A DNA stretch of 64,000 bases from Burkholderia oklahomensis C6786 (GCF_000959365.1 NZ_CP009555.1:1860001-1924000); one strand, 5' to 3'. Numbered from the stretch's first letter, positions 15,822 through 24,844 are shown. A program made the numbers and translations. The notes: generated by a model not told the origin, from the sequence alone.

Positions 15822-16496
15822 ATGTTCAAGTTCATTTCCGCAAGACTCCTGTCGGCCGCGTCCGTGCTCGTGCTGCTCGCCGCGTGCGCCGCGCCGGCGA
15901 AGCACGTCGACTACACCGCGTTCAAGAAGAGCCAGCCGCGCGCGATCCTGCTGCTGCCGCCGCAGAACGACACGTCGGACGTGAAGGCGACGTACGGCCT
16001 GCTGTCGAGGATGACGCTGCCCGTCGCCGAAGCGGGCTACTACGTCGTGCCCGTCGCCGTGATGGAGGAGACGTTCAAGCAGAACGGCCTGACGAACGCC
16101 GCCGACATCCAGAGCGTGTCGCCCGCGAAGCTGCGCGAGATCTTCGGCGCGGACGCGGCGCTGTACACGACGGTCACGCAGTACGGCTCGATCTACACGG
16201 TGCTCGACAGCACGACGGTCGTGTCGGCGTCCGCGAAGCTCGTCGACCTGCGCACGGGCGACCTGCTGTGGCAGGGCACCGGGCGCGCGACCGGCAAGGA
16301 GCTCGGCTCCAGCATGGATGTCAGCGGTCTCGGCCTGATCGCCACGCTCGCGCAGGCGGCCGTCAAGCAGATCGCGCACACGCTGAGCGACGACGCGGTC
16401 GACGTCGCGGGGCTCACGAGCAACCGGATGCTGGCGGCCGGCCAGCCGAACGGATTGCTGTACGGCCCGCATTCGCCGAAGTACGGCACTGATTGA
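15822..16496 (+). CDS. DUF799 (GNA1162-like) lipoprotein
   Basis: A 224-residue lipoprotein of the DUF799 family, related to the meningococcal surface lipoprotein GNA1162. It has a signal peptide with lipobox LAAC (Cys22), then a CsgG/TolB-N-like alpha/beta domain beginning AILLLPPQNDTSDVKATYGL and including ALYTTVTQYGSIYTVLDSTT. It starts 8 bp after the DUF4810 stop, and a good terminator follows the stop, closing the operon. Confidence 0.88.
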   Translation: MFKFISARLLSAASVLVLLAACAAPAKHVDYTAFKKSQPRAILLLPPQNDTSDVKATYGLLSRMTLPVAEAGYYVVPVAVMEETFKQNGLTNAADIQSVSPAKLREIFGADAALYTTVTQYGSIYTVLDSTTVVSASAKLVDLRTGDLLWQGTGRATGKELGSSMDVSGLGLIATLAQAAVKQIAHTLSDDAVDVAGLTSNRMLAAGQPNGLLYGPHSPKYGTD

Positions 16497-16520
16497 GCGT
16501 CGGCGTCGATCGGTGAGGAA

Positions 16521-16555
16521 ACGGCTCGGCCTGGGGTGGCCGGGCCGTTTTTTTT
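16521..16555 (+). terminator. Rho-independent terminator of the lipoprotein operon
   Basis: CGGCTCGGCC, loop TGGGGT, GGCCGGGCCG, followed by eight T; starts 25 bp after the DUF799 stop. Confidence 0.85.
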
Positions 16556-16800
16556 GAGGGACGTTGCCGGCGCATTGCGGCACTTGCGCCCCGATTGCGA
16601 CGCGCTCGGCCACGCCGCTCGTGCGGCAGGCGCGCAGACGCGCAGACACGATGCCGGATTCGGTCGCCGCGTTCGCGTCACGATCGCGCCCGCGACAAGG
16701 TCTCCCTGCGCGGTGAACTTGCGCACGAATGTTTCATTTTTCATCGTTCATGCATCGATTAAGCAAGGTTTAGTGCGTTCGGCGCGCTATAGTCGCGAAT

Positions 16801-16818
16801 GTGACGTTTTTGTGACAA
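16801..16818 (-). promoter_or_regulatory. Possible Pho box upstream of the acid phosphatase
   Basis: On the minus strand the sequence reads TTGTCAC-AAAA-ACGTCAC, which has the 7+4+7 geometry of a PhoB binding site (CTGTCAT-AwwT-CTGTCAC type). It lies about 220 bp upstream of the phosphatase gene in reverse orientation, within a 540-bp spacer that otherwise holds no gene. Phosphate control of a phosphatase would make sense, but orientation and distance are unusual. Confidence 0.35.
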
Positions 16819-17037
16819 TGTGCGACCAGATCGTTTCGGCCTTTTTGCAGATGTCCTGGCGGTTCGAATGCGCGTTGCGGATCGGATCGGCGGCGCGCAT
16901 CGCGCCGGCTGCGGCGTCGAACGGCCGCGCGCGCACGAAATACGTCCGACTGCGGCAGCAGCGATGCGACGCTGCCGGTCCCGCGCGCCGACGCGCGCGA
17001 CGGACCGTACGACCAACCAGAAGATCGAGGAGCAGAA

Positions 17038-18699
17038 GTGACTGACAAGAATTCCCCGTCGACCGACCTTCCCGAAGACCCCGACCGCCGCCGCGTATTG
17101 GGCGGCATCGCCGCGCTGGGCGCGAGCGTCGCGCTCGCCGGCTGCGAGACGACCACGCCGAGCGCGCCGCGCACGGCCGACGATCTGCGGCTCGATGCGG
17201 CGTTGCGCAAGGAAGTGCGTAACATCGTCGTGATCTATGCGGAGAATCGCAGCTTCGCGAACCTGTTCGGCGATTTTCCCGGCGTGCAGCAGCCGCTCGG
17301 CGCGGTGCCGCCCGAGCGCTACGTGCAGCTCGATCGCGACGGCAAGACGCCGCTGCCGACGCTGCCGCGAATCTGGGGCGGCCTCGTGCCGCAGGCGCAG
17401 GAAGTGGGCGGCAAGCGCTACATGATCGGCGAGCGCGACATCACGGGGCTGCCCAACGCGCCGTTCGTGATTCCCGACGCGCAAGGCAAGCCGCTGCCGA
17501 ACGGTGTCATCACGCGCGACCTGTGGCATCGCTTCTATCAGAACCAGATGCAGATCAACGCGGGCCGCAACGACCAGTTCGCCGCATGGGCCGACTCGGG
17601 CGGACTCGTGATGGGCCATTACCGCAATTCGGCCGAAACGCTGCGGCTCTGGAATCTCGCACGGCAATACACGCTCTGCGACAACTTCTTCATGGCCGCG
17701 TTCGGCGGCTCGTGGCTGAACCACATCTTCCTGATCTCCGCGCAGGCGCCGCTCTATCCGGACGTGCAGAAGAGTCCGGCGAAGCATCTGGTATCGGCCG
17801 TCGAAGGCGACGATCCGACCGGCGCGCGCCTGAAGCTCGCGGCGGATTCGCCCGCGTCGGCGCTCGACGGCCCGCCGAAGTTCGAGAACGACGGCCTTTT
17901 CACGCCGGACGGCTACGCGGTGAACACGATGGCGCCGCCGTATCAGCCGAGCAGCGTGCGGCCGCCCGTCGACGGCAATCAGGCGTACGCGGATCCGTCG
18001 AATCCGCGCGTGCTGCCGCCGCAGCACTACGCGACGATCGGCGACCGGCTGTCGGAGAAGGGTATCGACTGGGCATGGTACGGCGGCGCGTGGCAATTCG
18101 CGCTCGAGCATCGCGACACGGGTTCGGTGCCGGATTTCCAGTATCACCACCAGCCGTTCAACTACTTCAAGAACTTCGCGCCGGGCACGGAGGCGCGCCG
18201 TCGGCACTTGCGCGACGCGGGCCTCGGCGACGATGCGTCGACGAACCATCTGATCGCCGACATCGACGCGGGCCGCCTGCCGACCGTCACGTTCTACAAG
18301 CCACAGGGCAACCTGAACATGCATGCAGGCTATGCGGACGTCGAGTCGGGCGACCGTCACATCGCCAACGTGATCGACCACATCATGCGCGGCCCGCAAT
18401 GGCCGCACACGGTCGTGATCCTGACGGTCGACGAGAACGGCGGCTGGTGGGACCCGGTGTCGCCGCCGAAGGGCGACCGGTGGGGGCCGGGCTCGCGGAT
18501 TCCGGCGATGGTGATCTCGCCGTTCGCGAAGAAGGGCTACGTCGATCATACGTTGTACGACACGAACTCGATCCTGCGCTTCATCTCGCGCGTGCACGGG
18601 CTCGCGCCGCTCGACGGCGTCGCCGCGCGCGAACGTGCGTTCGCGGCGCGCGGCGCGCAGCCGCCCGGGGATCTCACCGCGGCGCTCGATCTCGGCTGA
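17038..18699 (+). CDS. AcpA/phospholipase C-family phosphoesterase (acid phosphatase)
   Basis: A 553-residue member of the phosphoesterase family that includes phospholipases C and Francisella-type acid phosphatase AcpA. IVVIYAENRSFANLFGDFPG contains the active-site ENRSF segment; TVTFYKPQGNLNMHAGYADV and TVDENGGWWDPVSPP supply further metal/active-site residues. The N-terminus (DPDRRRVLGGIAALGASVAL ending LAGC at Cys36) combines a twin-Arg-like pattern with a lipobox, suggesting an exported lipoprotein. GTG start, with CGAGGAG nine bases upstream. It probably releases phosphate from organic esters in the periplasm. Confidence 0.85.
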   Translation: MTDKNSPSTDLPEDPDRRRVLGGIAALGASVALAGCETTTPSAPRTADDLRLDAALRKEVRNIVVIYAENRSFANLFGDFPGVQQPLGAVPPERYVQLDRDGKTPLPTLPRIWGGLVPQAQEVGGKRYMIGERDITGLPNAPFVIPDAQGKPLPNGVITRDLWHRFYQNQMQINAGRNDQFAAWADSGGLVMGHYRNSAETLRLWNLARQYTLCDNFFMAAFGGSWLNHIFLISAQAPLYPDVQKSPAKHLVSAVEGDDPTGARLKLAADSPASALDGPPKFENDGLFTPDGYAVNTMAPPYQPSSVRPPVDGNQAYADPSNPRVLPPQHYATIGDRLSEKGIDWAWYGGAWQFALEHRDTGSVPDFQYHHQPFNYFKNFAPGTEARRRHLRDAGLGDDASTNHLIADIDAGRLPTVTFYKPQGNLNMHAGYADVESGDRHIANVIDHIMRGPQWPHTVVILTVDENGGWWDPVSPPKGDRWGPGSRIPAMVISPFAKKGYVDHTLYDTNSILRFISRVHGLAPLDGVAARERAFAARGAQPPGDLTAALDLG

Positions 18700-18726
18700 C
18701 GCTCGGCCGAGATGCCGTAGCGGGCG

Positions 18727-18749
18727 GCACGCCCGATTGTCGGGCGTGC
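18727..18749 (+). terminator. Hairpin after the phosphatase gene
   Basis: GCACGCCCGA, loop TTG, TCGGGCGTGC: a perfect 10-bp stem 27 bp after the stop, with only a short T pair behind it. Likely transcription end or mRNA stabiliser. Confidence 0.5.
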
Positions 18750-18912
18750 TTGCGAGCCGGCTTCGAAGGTGCGGCCGGCATCGCGGAGGGGACCGCTTTC
18801 GGGGGCGTTCGTGCGCCGCTTCGAACGTGCGCCAGCGTTCCGGGAGCGCTCACGTGTTCGCCCCGAACGCGCAGCCGGCATTGCCTGCGCGGCCGCCGGC
18901 GCGCGCGCGAGA

Positions 18913-19536
18913 TCAGCTCTGCGACATCCCGAGCGTCAGCGCACCCGCACCGATCAGCGCGGCGCCGCCGCCATAGCCGAAGCGGCGCTGCGCTGCGGCG
19001 CCCGTCAGGCGCGCGGCAGCGAAACGCGCGATGCGCGCATAGCAGGCGGCGTTGACCGTCGCGAGACAGACGAAGGTCGGCAGCAAAACCGCGCACTGCT
19101 GCGCGAACGTCTCGTGCGGCGAAATGAACTGCGGAACGAATGCGACGAAAAACACGATGCTCTTCGGGTTCAGCGCGGTGACGGCCCACGCGGACAGGAA
19201 TCGGCGCTTCGCCGAGCGGCGCTCGACGTTCACTTCCATCGCGCCGATGCGACGCGCGTGCAGGATCGACCGGATGCCGAGATAGATCAGATAACCGCCG
19301 CCGACGAGCTTGAGCGCCGTGAACGCGGCCGCCGACATCGCCAGCAGCGCGCCCGCGCCGGCGAGCGAGATCGTCATCGCGGTGGTGTCGCCGGCCGCGA
19401 CGCCCGCGACGGTGCTCCACGACGAACGATTGCGATTCGCGAGCGAATCGCCGATCACGAGCAGGATCGTCGGGCCGGGGATCATCAGGAGCACGATGCT
19501 CGCGCCGGAAAATGCGAGCCAGGTTTCGACGGACAT
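18913..19536 (-). CDS. LysE/RhtB-family amino-acid exporter
   Basis: A 207-residue inner-membrane protein with five to six hydrophobic segments. The N-terminal LLMIPGPTILLVIGDSLANR matches the conserved P-G-P of LysE/RhtB exporters, and LNPKSIVFFVAFVPQFI the second conserved block. Such proteins export amino acids or derivatives by proton antiport. It points toward the phosphatase gene, with the hairpin at 18727 between them. Substrate unknown. Confidence 0.88.
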   Translation of the reverse strand: MSVETWLAFSGASIVLLMIPGPTILLVIGDSLANRNRSSWSTVAGVAAGDTTAMTISLAGAGALLAMSAAAFTALKLVGGGYLIYLGIRSILHARRIGAMEVNVERRSAKRRFLSAWAVTALNPKSIVFFVAFVPQFISPHETFAQQCAVLLPTFVCLATVNAACYARIARFAAARLTGAAAQRRFGYGGGAALIGAGALTLGMSQS

Positions 19537-20409
19537 GGGGGCATCCTTTCGCGTTTTCGCGGGTGAAAGGCGTCAGTGATCCCCGGCGGCGGGCGGCTGT
19601 CAATCGATTGACGCGACCATGCGCCGGGAAAGGCGTGGCGGGTTTCCCCGGTACATGAGACGTCTTTGGCTGGCCTGGCGTCGATTACCGCCTGCCGCGG
19701 CTTGCTTGCCGACTCCTCGGAAATGGCTGCCCGAACCCTGCACGCCTAATCGGGGCGCGTAGTGTCGGCGCAATGTTCGAACCCGACTCGGCCGGACGGG
19801 TTGACGCCCGCCAGTTTTCTTTCCGTCTGTCGATATTGCTTGCAACCGTCCTGCATTCGCAATGGGCGGCTCCATTTATTCGCATCATCCCGAAACGACG
19901 AAGAGGAAATTGCTGCAATTCGCCGTCGTTGTCACGTTGGCAATGTGGCGCATCGCAAGCGCATTCGCGCAGGCGCCGATCGTCGATACGTGGAATGTGG
20001 GCGATTACCGCGCACCGGACCAGTCGCACGACAGCGCGCAGCGCGCTGGATTTGCCGAGGATAACGCGTGATATGCGACGTCGCGCCATGACAACCGGTG
20101 GCCGCAAACCAACCGAAGATTGCTTTGTCGCTACCGTTCAGCGTGAACGTCGCGTGCTACGACTAACCGCCGTTGCGGAGGATAAATCTGTCCGACAGGT
20201 GTTCGTTGCCGAGAATGGCAAGGAAATCAGGGTTATTACGATATGCTTGCAATATAATCGATTTTCCGGTGACCAATGAAACGCCACGTTTGCGTGGCAT
20301 CTCCGGGCGCATGGCGCGGGTAAATGCCATTTTTTCCCGCCAATATCGCGTGTGGGTCTCGGCCCATAATTTTTAATTATTCACCAGACTTCACGAGGGG
20401 ATTTAATTT
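19537..20409. other. Spacer with at most one doubtful small ORF
   Basis: About 870 bp, falling in GC from left to right. Apart from the doubtful 69-codon frame at 19862 I see no supportable gene. A short inverted repeat GCCACG-TTTG-CGTGGC lies at 20283-20298. The last 60 bp are AT-rich and should contain the promoter of the secreted protein at 20410. Confidence 0.45.
19862..20071 (+). CDS. Doubtful small secreted protein
   Basis: A 69-codon frame whose product has a positively charged N-region (TTKRKLLQF), a hydrophobic stretch and a plausible signal-peptidase site (ASAFA-QA), followed by about 30 polar residues. No family recognised and no strong ribosome-binding site. It may be a fragment of a longer, decayed gene, since reading resumes after the stop without clear end. 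Confidence 0.25.
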   Translation: MGGSIYSHHPETTKRKLLQFAVVVTLAMWRIASAFAQAPIVDTWNVGDYRAPDQSHDSAQRAGFAEDNA

Positions 20410-20814
20410 ATGCGTACAAAAATCATTGCTGGAGTGCTTTCTGCAATCGTTCCTTTCGTTAGTGAGGCGTCGACCTCCATTATGATCGACGCGAAGCGCA
20501 ATTGTCTTTCCAGTGCTTTCGGCACTGTCTCCGATGGCGTTCCGGCGACGTTCCAGCTTGCACCGGGAAGATATGTCATTTCGATTGCTTCAAACAATAT
20601 GAGCTGTTCAGGCGGCGTGTTGGCGAATGGCTGCCTGATCAATTCCGTGATGCTGCAAGGCGGATTTGGAACCAGTAGATGGGGAACCACCATTACCGAG
20701 CCGACTGTTGTAGATGTTCCTGGGAATACTTCTGGATTTGTCGCGTATGTCAATGACAACGCTTGTGCCGATAATACGGGGCAGGCAACCTTGTTGATCC
20801 AAACCGCTAACTAA
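20410..20814 (+). CDS. Secreted protein of unknown function
   Basis: A 134-residue protein with a signal peptide (MRTKIIAGVLSAIVPFVSEA), a mature part of about 114 residues that is beta-rich and polar, and four cysteines (CLSSA, MSCSGG, NGCLIN, NACADN) that could form two disulfides. A central segment (FQLAPGRYVISIASN) and the ending (GFVAYVNDNACADNTGQATL) are like a small jelly-roll or lectin, faintly recalling PA-IL-type lectins, but this is not firm. Codon use is AT-richer than neighbours, suggesting transfer. Good site GAGGGG upstream of the ATG. It is alone. Confidence 0.7.
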   Translation: MRTKIIAGVLSAIVPFVSEASTSIMIDAKRNCLSSAFGTVSDGVPATFQLAPGRYVISIASNNMSCSGGVLANGCLINSVMLQGGFGTSRWGTTITEPTVVDVPGNTSGFVAYVNDNACADNTGQATLLIQTAN

Positions 20815-21460
20815 ACTTATGCATCGGTCTCACCGGCGAAATATTGAGGTGCTGGTCGATGAAATTCGCCACTATTGAATTTTGAGTGGGTGAAGTTGGC
20901 CTGGGCGGTCTGCGCGGCGCGCGGCCGCGTGCGATGAGCACGCGGCCGGAGACGGGCCAAGCTTGCACGTCGTTCGTGCCTGCGCGTGATCGCGTCGCGG
21001 CAATGTGCTTCGGCCTCCGAAAGTCGGATCGTGGCGGTGCCTCATGCCGGCGAGCGGCACGTGTCAGTGAGCGCCGTCGGGCAGTAGCGTGACGATGCGT
21101 TCGAGCGTGTCGCCAACTGGCCACTTTGATGCAGCGCGAAGCCAGGTGCGCCATGAGTGATCGTCGGATCGCTACTCAACACCGTGAAGTTGTGGCGGAA
21201 ATCAGCATGCATCGGCTGTGCGTCGAGGGCCGATTCGTCGCTCGAATTGGCCGTCGTGCGATTTGCACGCGCTGCGCAGCACGAGCGCGATGTCGGCCTG
21301 CATCTGCTGCCCGGAGGGTGCGACTCGAGCGAGGGTTCTGGCATGACGGACACGATCTCGGCGAAGTGAGCGCGCCCTGACGGCATGATCGAACCGCCCG
21401 GCGCGATCCCGAGATGGGAATTGCCCGCCGAGTTGACCAATCGCGTGTGCGCGCAACAGG
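20815..21460. other. Spacer without supportable gene
   Basis: About 650 bp between the secreted protein and the fliT terminator. Frames of 70-130 codons occur on both strands, with hints of repeated frame changes near 21040-21440, so it might be a decayed gene, but no family could be named. Confidence 0.4.
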
Positions 21461-21487
21461 CGAAAAAATACCCGCCTTGCGGCGGGC
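21461..21487 (-). terminator. Terminator of the fliD-fliT unit
   Basis: Read on the minus strand: CCCGCC-GCAA-GGCGGG followed by TATTTTTTC, 65 bp past the fliT stop. Confidence 0.8.
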
Positions 21488-21551
21488 CGTGAGGTGAACG
21501 AGCACGCGCCGAAACGCGTGATTTGTTGTTGTGTGGGGGGAATTCGTCAGA

Positions 21552-21866
21552 TCAGAACTGCGCGGCCGCCTGATAGGCGCCGGCCTTGCTCAACCGGTCC
21601 ATCGCGGTGCGGTATTCGACCTGCAGCTCGGCCTGCGCCGTCTTTGCGTTCGCGAGGAGCGCGGCGTCGATCGCCTGGATCTGGCGCACGAGCGCGAGCG
21701 ACGCGGGCGTCTGCTCGGCCGAGATCGACATCAGGTACGGCGAGCGCTCTTCGGTGAGGCGCGCGGCCTCGGTCCAGTCGGCCATCTGCACCGCGTGATC
21801 GATTTCGCGGGTGATCGACAGCACGTGTTCGACCAACGACCTCTGATCCATTTTCGGCTTCTCCAT
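21552..21866 (-). CDS. fliT: Flagellar chaperone FliT
   Basis: A 104-residue, all-helical protein of the size and position of FliT, the export chaperone that binds the cap protein FliD in the cytoplasm. Sequence such as VEHVLSITREIDHAVQMADW and ERSPYLMSI is typical. It follows fliD by 13 bp and is surely co-transcribed with it. A second ATG five codons in (21851) is an equal start candidate. In enterics FliT also dampens FlhDC; whether this one does is unknown. Confidence 0.85.
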   Translation of the reverse strand: MEKPKMDQRSLVEHVLSITREIDHAVQMADWTEAARLTEERSPYLMSISAEQTPASLALVRQIQAIDAALLANAKTAQAELQVEYRTAMDRLSKAGAYQAAAQF

Positions 21867-21879
21867 CGTGCTCGATTCG

Positions 21880-23409
21880 TTACTTGTTGGTCGCCAGCGT
21901 GCCCGAGCTGTTGGCGCCGCCGAACAGTTGCGTCAGGTAGTTCGAATTGGTGTTCATCTGCGCCATCAGCGTGTTGAGCGCGGTGAACTGGGCGTTGTAC
22001 TGCGACGTCAGCTGCGACGCGTACGACGCGAGCTGCGTCTGCTGCTGCGCGAGGCTCTTCAGATCCTGGTTCAGCGCGTTCGAGCGGGTATCGAAGACGC
22101 CGCCCGTCTGCACGTAGCCCTGGATCGTGTTGTTCAACTCCGCGCCGACGCCGTTCGTCGAATTGAACAGCGCGGCGACGGTCGACGGACTGTTTTGCAG
22201 CGCCGCATTGAGCTTCGTGGTGTCGACGGTCAGCGTGCCGTCTGTCTGCGACGAAGACGAGCCGTCGGCGAACGTGATGCCGATCGACGCGAGCGACACG
22301 GTCGAGCCGCCCGTCGTGACGCCCGCGCCGACGACCCGTGCGAGCGAGTTGCGGATCATGTTGAGCGTCGAGTCGCCGAGGAGCGGCCCGGCGCTTTGCG
22401 AACTGGTGCCCGCGCCCGATAGCGACGACAGCGACGCCATCGTCGTGACGACCGTGTTGTACAGGTTGACGACGTTCGTGACCGCGGTCGCCTGCGCGGT
22501 CGTGTCGGTCGTGACGTTGAGGGTTTGCGTCGTGCCGACGGCGGCCTGCGTCAGGTTCAGCGTGACGCCGGCGATCGCGCCCGTCACCGCGTTGTTCGCG
22601 CTCGACGCGGCGATGCCGCCCACCGTGAACTCGGCGTCCTGCGCGGACGTGCTTTGCGTCCATGCGATCGTGCCGCCGGACTGGATCGTCGACTGGCCGC
22701 CCGTCGTGCTCGCCGTCGACGTCACGTTGAGGCTCGACAGCCCGTTGTCGCCGGACAGGTTGCTCACGCCGACGTTGATCGTGTTCGCGGCGCCCGTCGT
22801 CGCCGAGCGCAGCACGAGGTGCGCGCCGTCGGTGCCCGTGACGATCGTCGCTGTCACGCCGGGGTTGTTCGATGCGGAGTTGATCGCGGCCGCGATGCCG
22901 GACAGCGTGTTGTTCGTCGAGTCGATCGAAATCGATGTCGATTTGCCGCCGACCGACAGCGTCAGCGTGCCGGTGCCGAGCTGCTGCGTCGCATTGAATG
23001 CGCCGGAAGACAGCGTCTGCGATGTGGCGATTTGCGTGACGGTAACCGAATAGCTGCCGGCCACCGCACCGGCGGCCGTCGTCGCCGTGAGGCCGCTGCC
23101 CGTCGCCGTGGCGGTGAATTTCTGGGTCAACGTGCCGTCGCTGAGCGAGCCAATCCCGGCTTGCAGCGCGGTGAGCGCGGCCTTCAGCGTGCCGAGCGCG
23201 GAAAGCGTCGTCTGGTCGGTGGCGACCGACGTCGACAGCGCGGCGGTCTGGCCCGCCGTTTTCGCGTTGACGAGCGCGGTCACGAGCGAGTTGACGTCCA
23301 TCGACGAGTTACCCGTCGAGCCGCTGATGATCGACTGCGCCGCCTGCTGAAGCGCCGCATTGGTTTGCTGCTGCGTCGTAGTCGTAGTGCTGGTGACGGG
23401 CGTGGACAT
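21880..23409 (-). CDS. fliD: Flagellar filament cap protein FliD
   Basis: A 509-residue hook-associated protein 2. The N-terminal SIISGSTGNSSMDVNSLVTA region and coiled-coil ends (LNQDLKSLAQQQTQLASYAS, then LNTLMAQMNTNSNYLTQLF) match FliD, whose pentamer caps the filament and folds incoming flagellin. The middle is rich in Thr, Ser and Ala and is the variable exposed part. It lies downstream of fliC, separated from it by the fliC terminator, and is followed by fliT. Confidence 0.93.
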   Translation of the reverse strand: MSTPVTSTTTTTQQQTNAALQQAAQSIISGSTGNSSMDVNSLVTALVNAKTAGQTAALSTSVATDQTTLSALGTLKAALTALQAGIGSLSDGTLTQKFTATATGSGLTATTAAGAVAGSYSVTVTQIATSQTLSSGAFNATQQLGTGTLTLSVGGKSTSISIDSTNNTLSGIAAAINSASNNPGVTATIVTGTDGAHLVLRSATTGAANTINVGVSNLSGDNGLSSLNVTSTASTTGGQSTIQSGGTIAWTQSTSAQDAEFTVGGIAASSANNAVTGAIAGVTLNLTQAAVGTTQTLNVTTDTTAQATAVTNVVNLYNTVVTTMASLSSLSGAGTSSQSAGPLLGDSTLNMIRNSLARVVGAGVTTGGSTVSLASIGITFADGSSSSQTDGTLTVDTTKLNAALQNSPSTVAALFNSTNGVGAELNNTIQGYVQTGGVFDTRSNALNQDLKSLAQQQTQLASYASQLTSQYNAQFTALNTLMAQMNTNSNYLTQLFGGANSSGTLATNK

Positions 23410-23469
23410 CGGGTAGCTCCCTTCGTCGCCGGAAACGGCGCGCGAAATTCGCGAGATTCGGTAGAGTCA

Positions 23470-23515
23470 GAAAACAAAAACGTGCGGCGGCCACGAGGGT
23501 GTTGCGCCGCCGCAC
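23470..23515 (-). terminator. Terminator of fliC
   Basis: Read on the minus strand: GTGCGGCGGC, 14-base loop, GCCGCCGCAC, then GTTTTTGTTTTC. A perfect 10-bp stem with T tract, 44 bp after the fliC stop. Confidence 0.88.
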
Positions 23516-23558
23516 AAAGGCGGGCCGCCAGACGGCGCGGCCCGTCGTTCGGTACACG

Positions 23559-24728
23559 TTATTGCAGGAGCTTCAGCACTTGCTGCGGCAGCGAGTTCGC
23601 TTGCGCGAGCACCGAGATGCCGGCTTGCTGCAGCACTTGCGCGCGCGACAGGTTCGCGGTTTCCTGAGCGAAGTCCGCGCTCTGGATTTGCGATTGCGCT
23701 TGCGCCAGGTTGTTCGAGCCGGCTTGCTGCGTCGTCGCGATCGCGGTGAAGCGGTTCTGGGCCGCGCCGAGCGTTGCCTGCAGGTTGTTCACCGTCGCGA
23801 GCGCGTTGTCGATCGACACCATCGCCTGGTAGGCACCCGTCTGCGTGCTGACGTCCAGGTTCGAGACCGTCTGCGGCTTGTTGACCGCGTTGATCTGCGC
23901 TTCCATCGTCGTCGCGGCCGCCTGATCCGACGCGCTCAGCGAGCTGGTTGCAGCAGCGTTAACCGTCAGGGTTTGGAATGCCGGCGCGGCCGCGGTGCCC
24001 GTGCCGGCGGTCGTTGCGCCGAACAGCGCAGTGACGGCCGCCGCAGCCAACGCCTGGTTGTTCTGGTCGGTGAACGTGAAGCCGCCCTTGCCGTCCGACA
24101 GGACGTTGATCTGCGTCGTTTCTTGACCGGTGCTCGTCCCCGCCACCCACGCCGCGCCGCTCGCATCGACGGCGACCTTGAGCGTGCCGAGCGTCTGGCC
24201 GGACTGGACCATGCCGCCGCCGATCATCGCGGCCGACATGCTTTGCGTCAGGTTGACGCTGACCGTCTGGCCAACGTTCGCACCGACCTGGAAGCTCAGC
24301 GTGCCAGCCGAGCCGTCGAGGATGTTCTTGCCGTTGTAGTTCGTCTGCGAAGCGATACGGTTCACTTCAGCGATCTGCTGCGAGACTTCCTGTTGCAGCG
24401 CCGATGCGTCGCTCGCGCTCAGCGGGCCGTTCGAGGCTTGCACCGCGAGCTGGCGGATACGCTGCAGGCTGTTCGTCAGCGAGGTCAGGCCGCTCGACGC
24501 CGTTTGCAGGATCGACACGCCGTCGTTCGCGTTCGACACGCCCTGGTTCAGGCCGTTGATCTGCGTTTGCATCCGGGTCGCGATAGCGAGACCTGCTGCG
24601 TCGTCGGCCGCGCTGTTGATGCGCTTGCCCGACGACAGACGGGTGATCGCTTGCGACAGGGCGCTTTGCGAGCCGTTGAGGTTCTGCTGAGCGACCAACG
24701 AGTTGATGTTGCTGTTGATTCCGAGCAT
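23559..24728 (-). CDS. fliC: Flagellin FliC
   Basis: A 389-residue flagellin. The N-terminal MLGINSNINSLVAQQNLNGS with LSSGKRINSAADDAAGLAIA and the C-terminal FAQETANLSRAQVLQQAGIS ending QQVLKLLQ are the conserved D0/D1 helices that pack the filament core and are seen by TLR5. The centre (about residues 175-290) is a short variable region. The ends are close to flagellins of the Burkholderia pseudomallei group while the centre differs from the B. pseudomallei sequence I remember, so a relative is likelier. Transcribed from a sigma-28 type promoter and followed by its own terminator. Confidence 0.97.
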   Translation of the reverse strand: MLGINSNINSLVAQQNLNGSQSALSQAITRLSSGKRINSAADDAAGLAIATRMQTQINGLNQGVSNANDGVSILQTASSGLTSLTNSLQRIRQLAVQASNGPLSASDASALQQEVSQQIAEVNRIASQTNYNGKNILDGSAGTLSFQVGANVGQTVSVNLTQSMSAAMIGGGMVQSGQTLGTLKVAVDASGAAWVAGTSTGQETTQINVLSDGKGGFTFTDQNNQALAAAAVTALFGATTAGTGTAAAPAFQTLTVNAAATSSLSASDQAAATTMEAQINAVNKPQTVSNLDVSTQTGAYQAMVSIDNALATVNNLQATLGAAQNRFTAIATTQQAGSNNLAQAQSQIQSADFAQETANLSRAQVLQQAGISVLAQANSLPQQVLKLLQ

Positions 24729-24817
24729 GAAAATCTCCTAATTGAGCCGAGAAGCCCATCAATGCCACTATTGGCGGGGGCGGAAGCACTCGTTCTTTGC
24801 CGGCCGCCTTGTGCTGG

Positions 24818-24844
24818 ATTTCGGCGCACGCCAAAAAAACTTGA
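24818..24844 (-). promoter_or_regulatory. Sigma-28 (FliA) promoter of fliC
   Basis: On the minus strand TCAAGTTT, 11 bp, GCCGAAAT matches the FliA consensus TAAAGTTT-N11-GCCGATAA in 13 of 16 bases. It lies about 90 bp before the fliC ATG, leaving a leader of roughly 80 bases. Confidence 0.75.
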
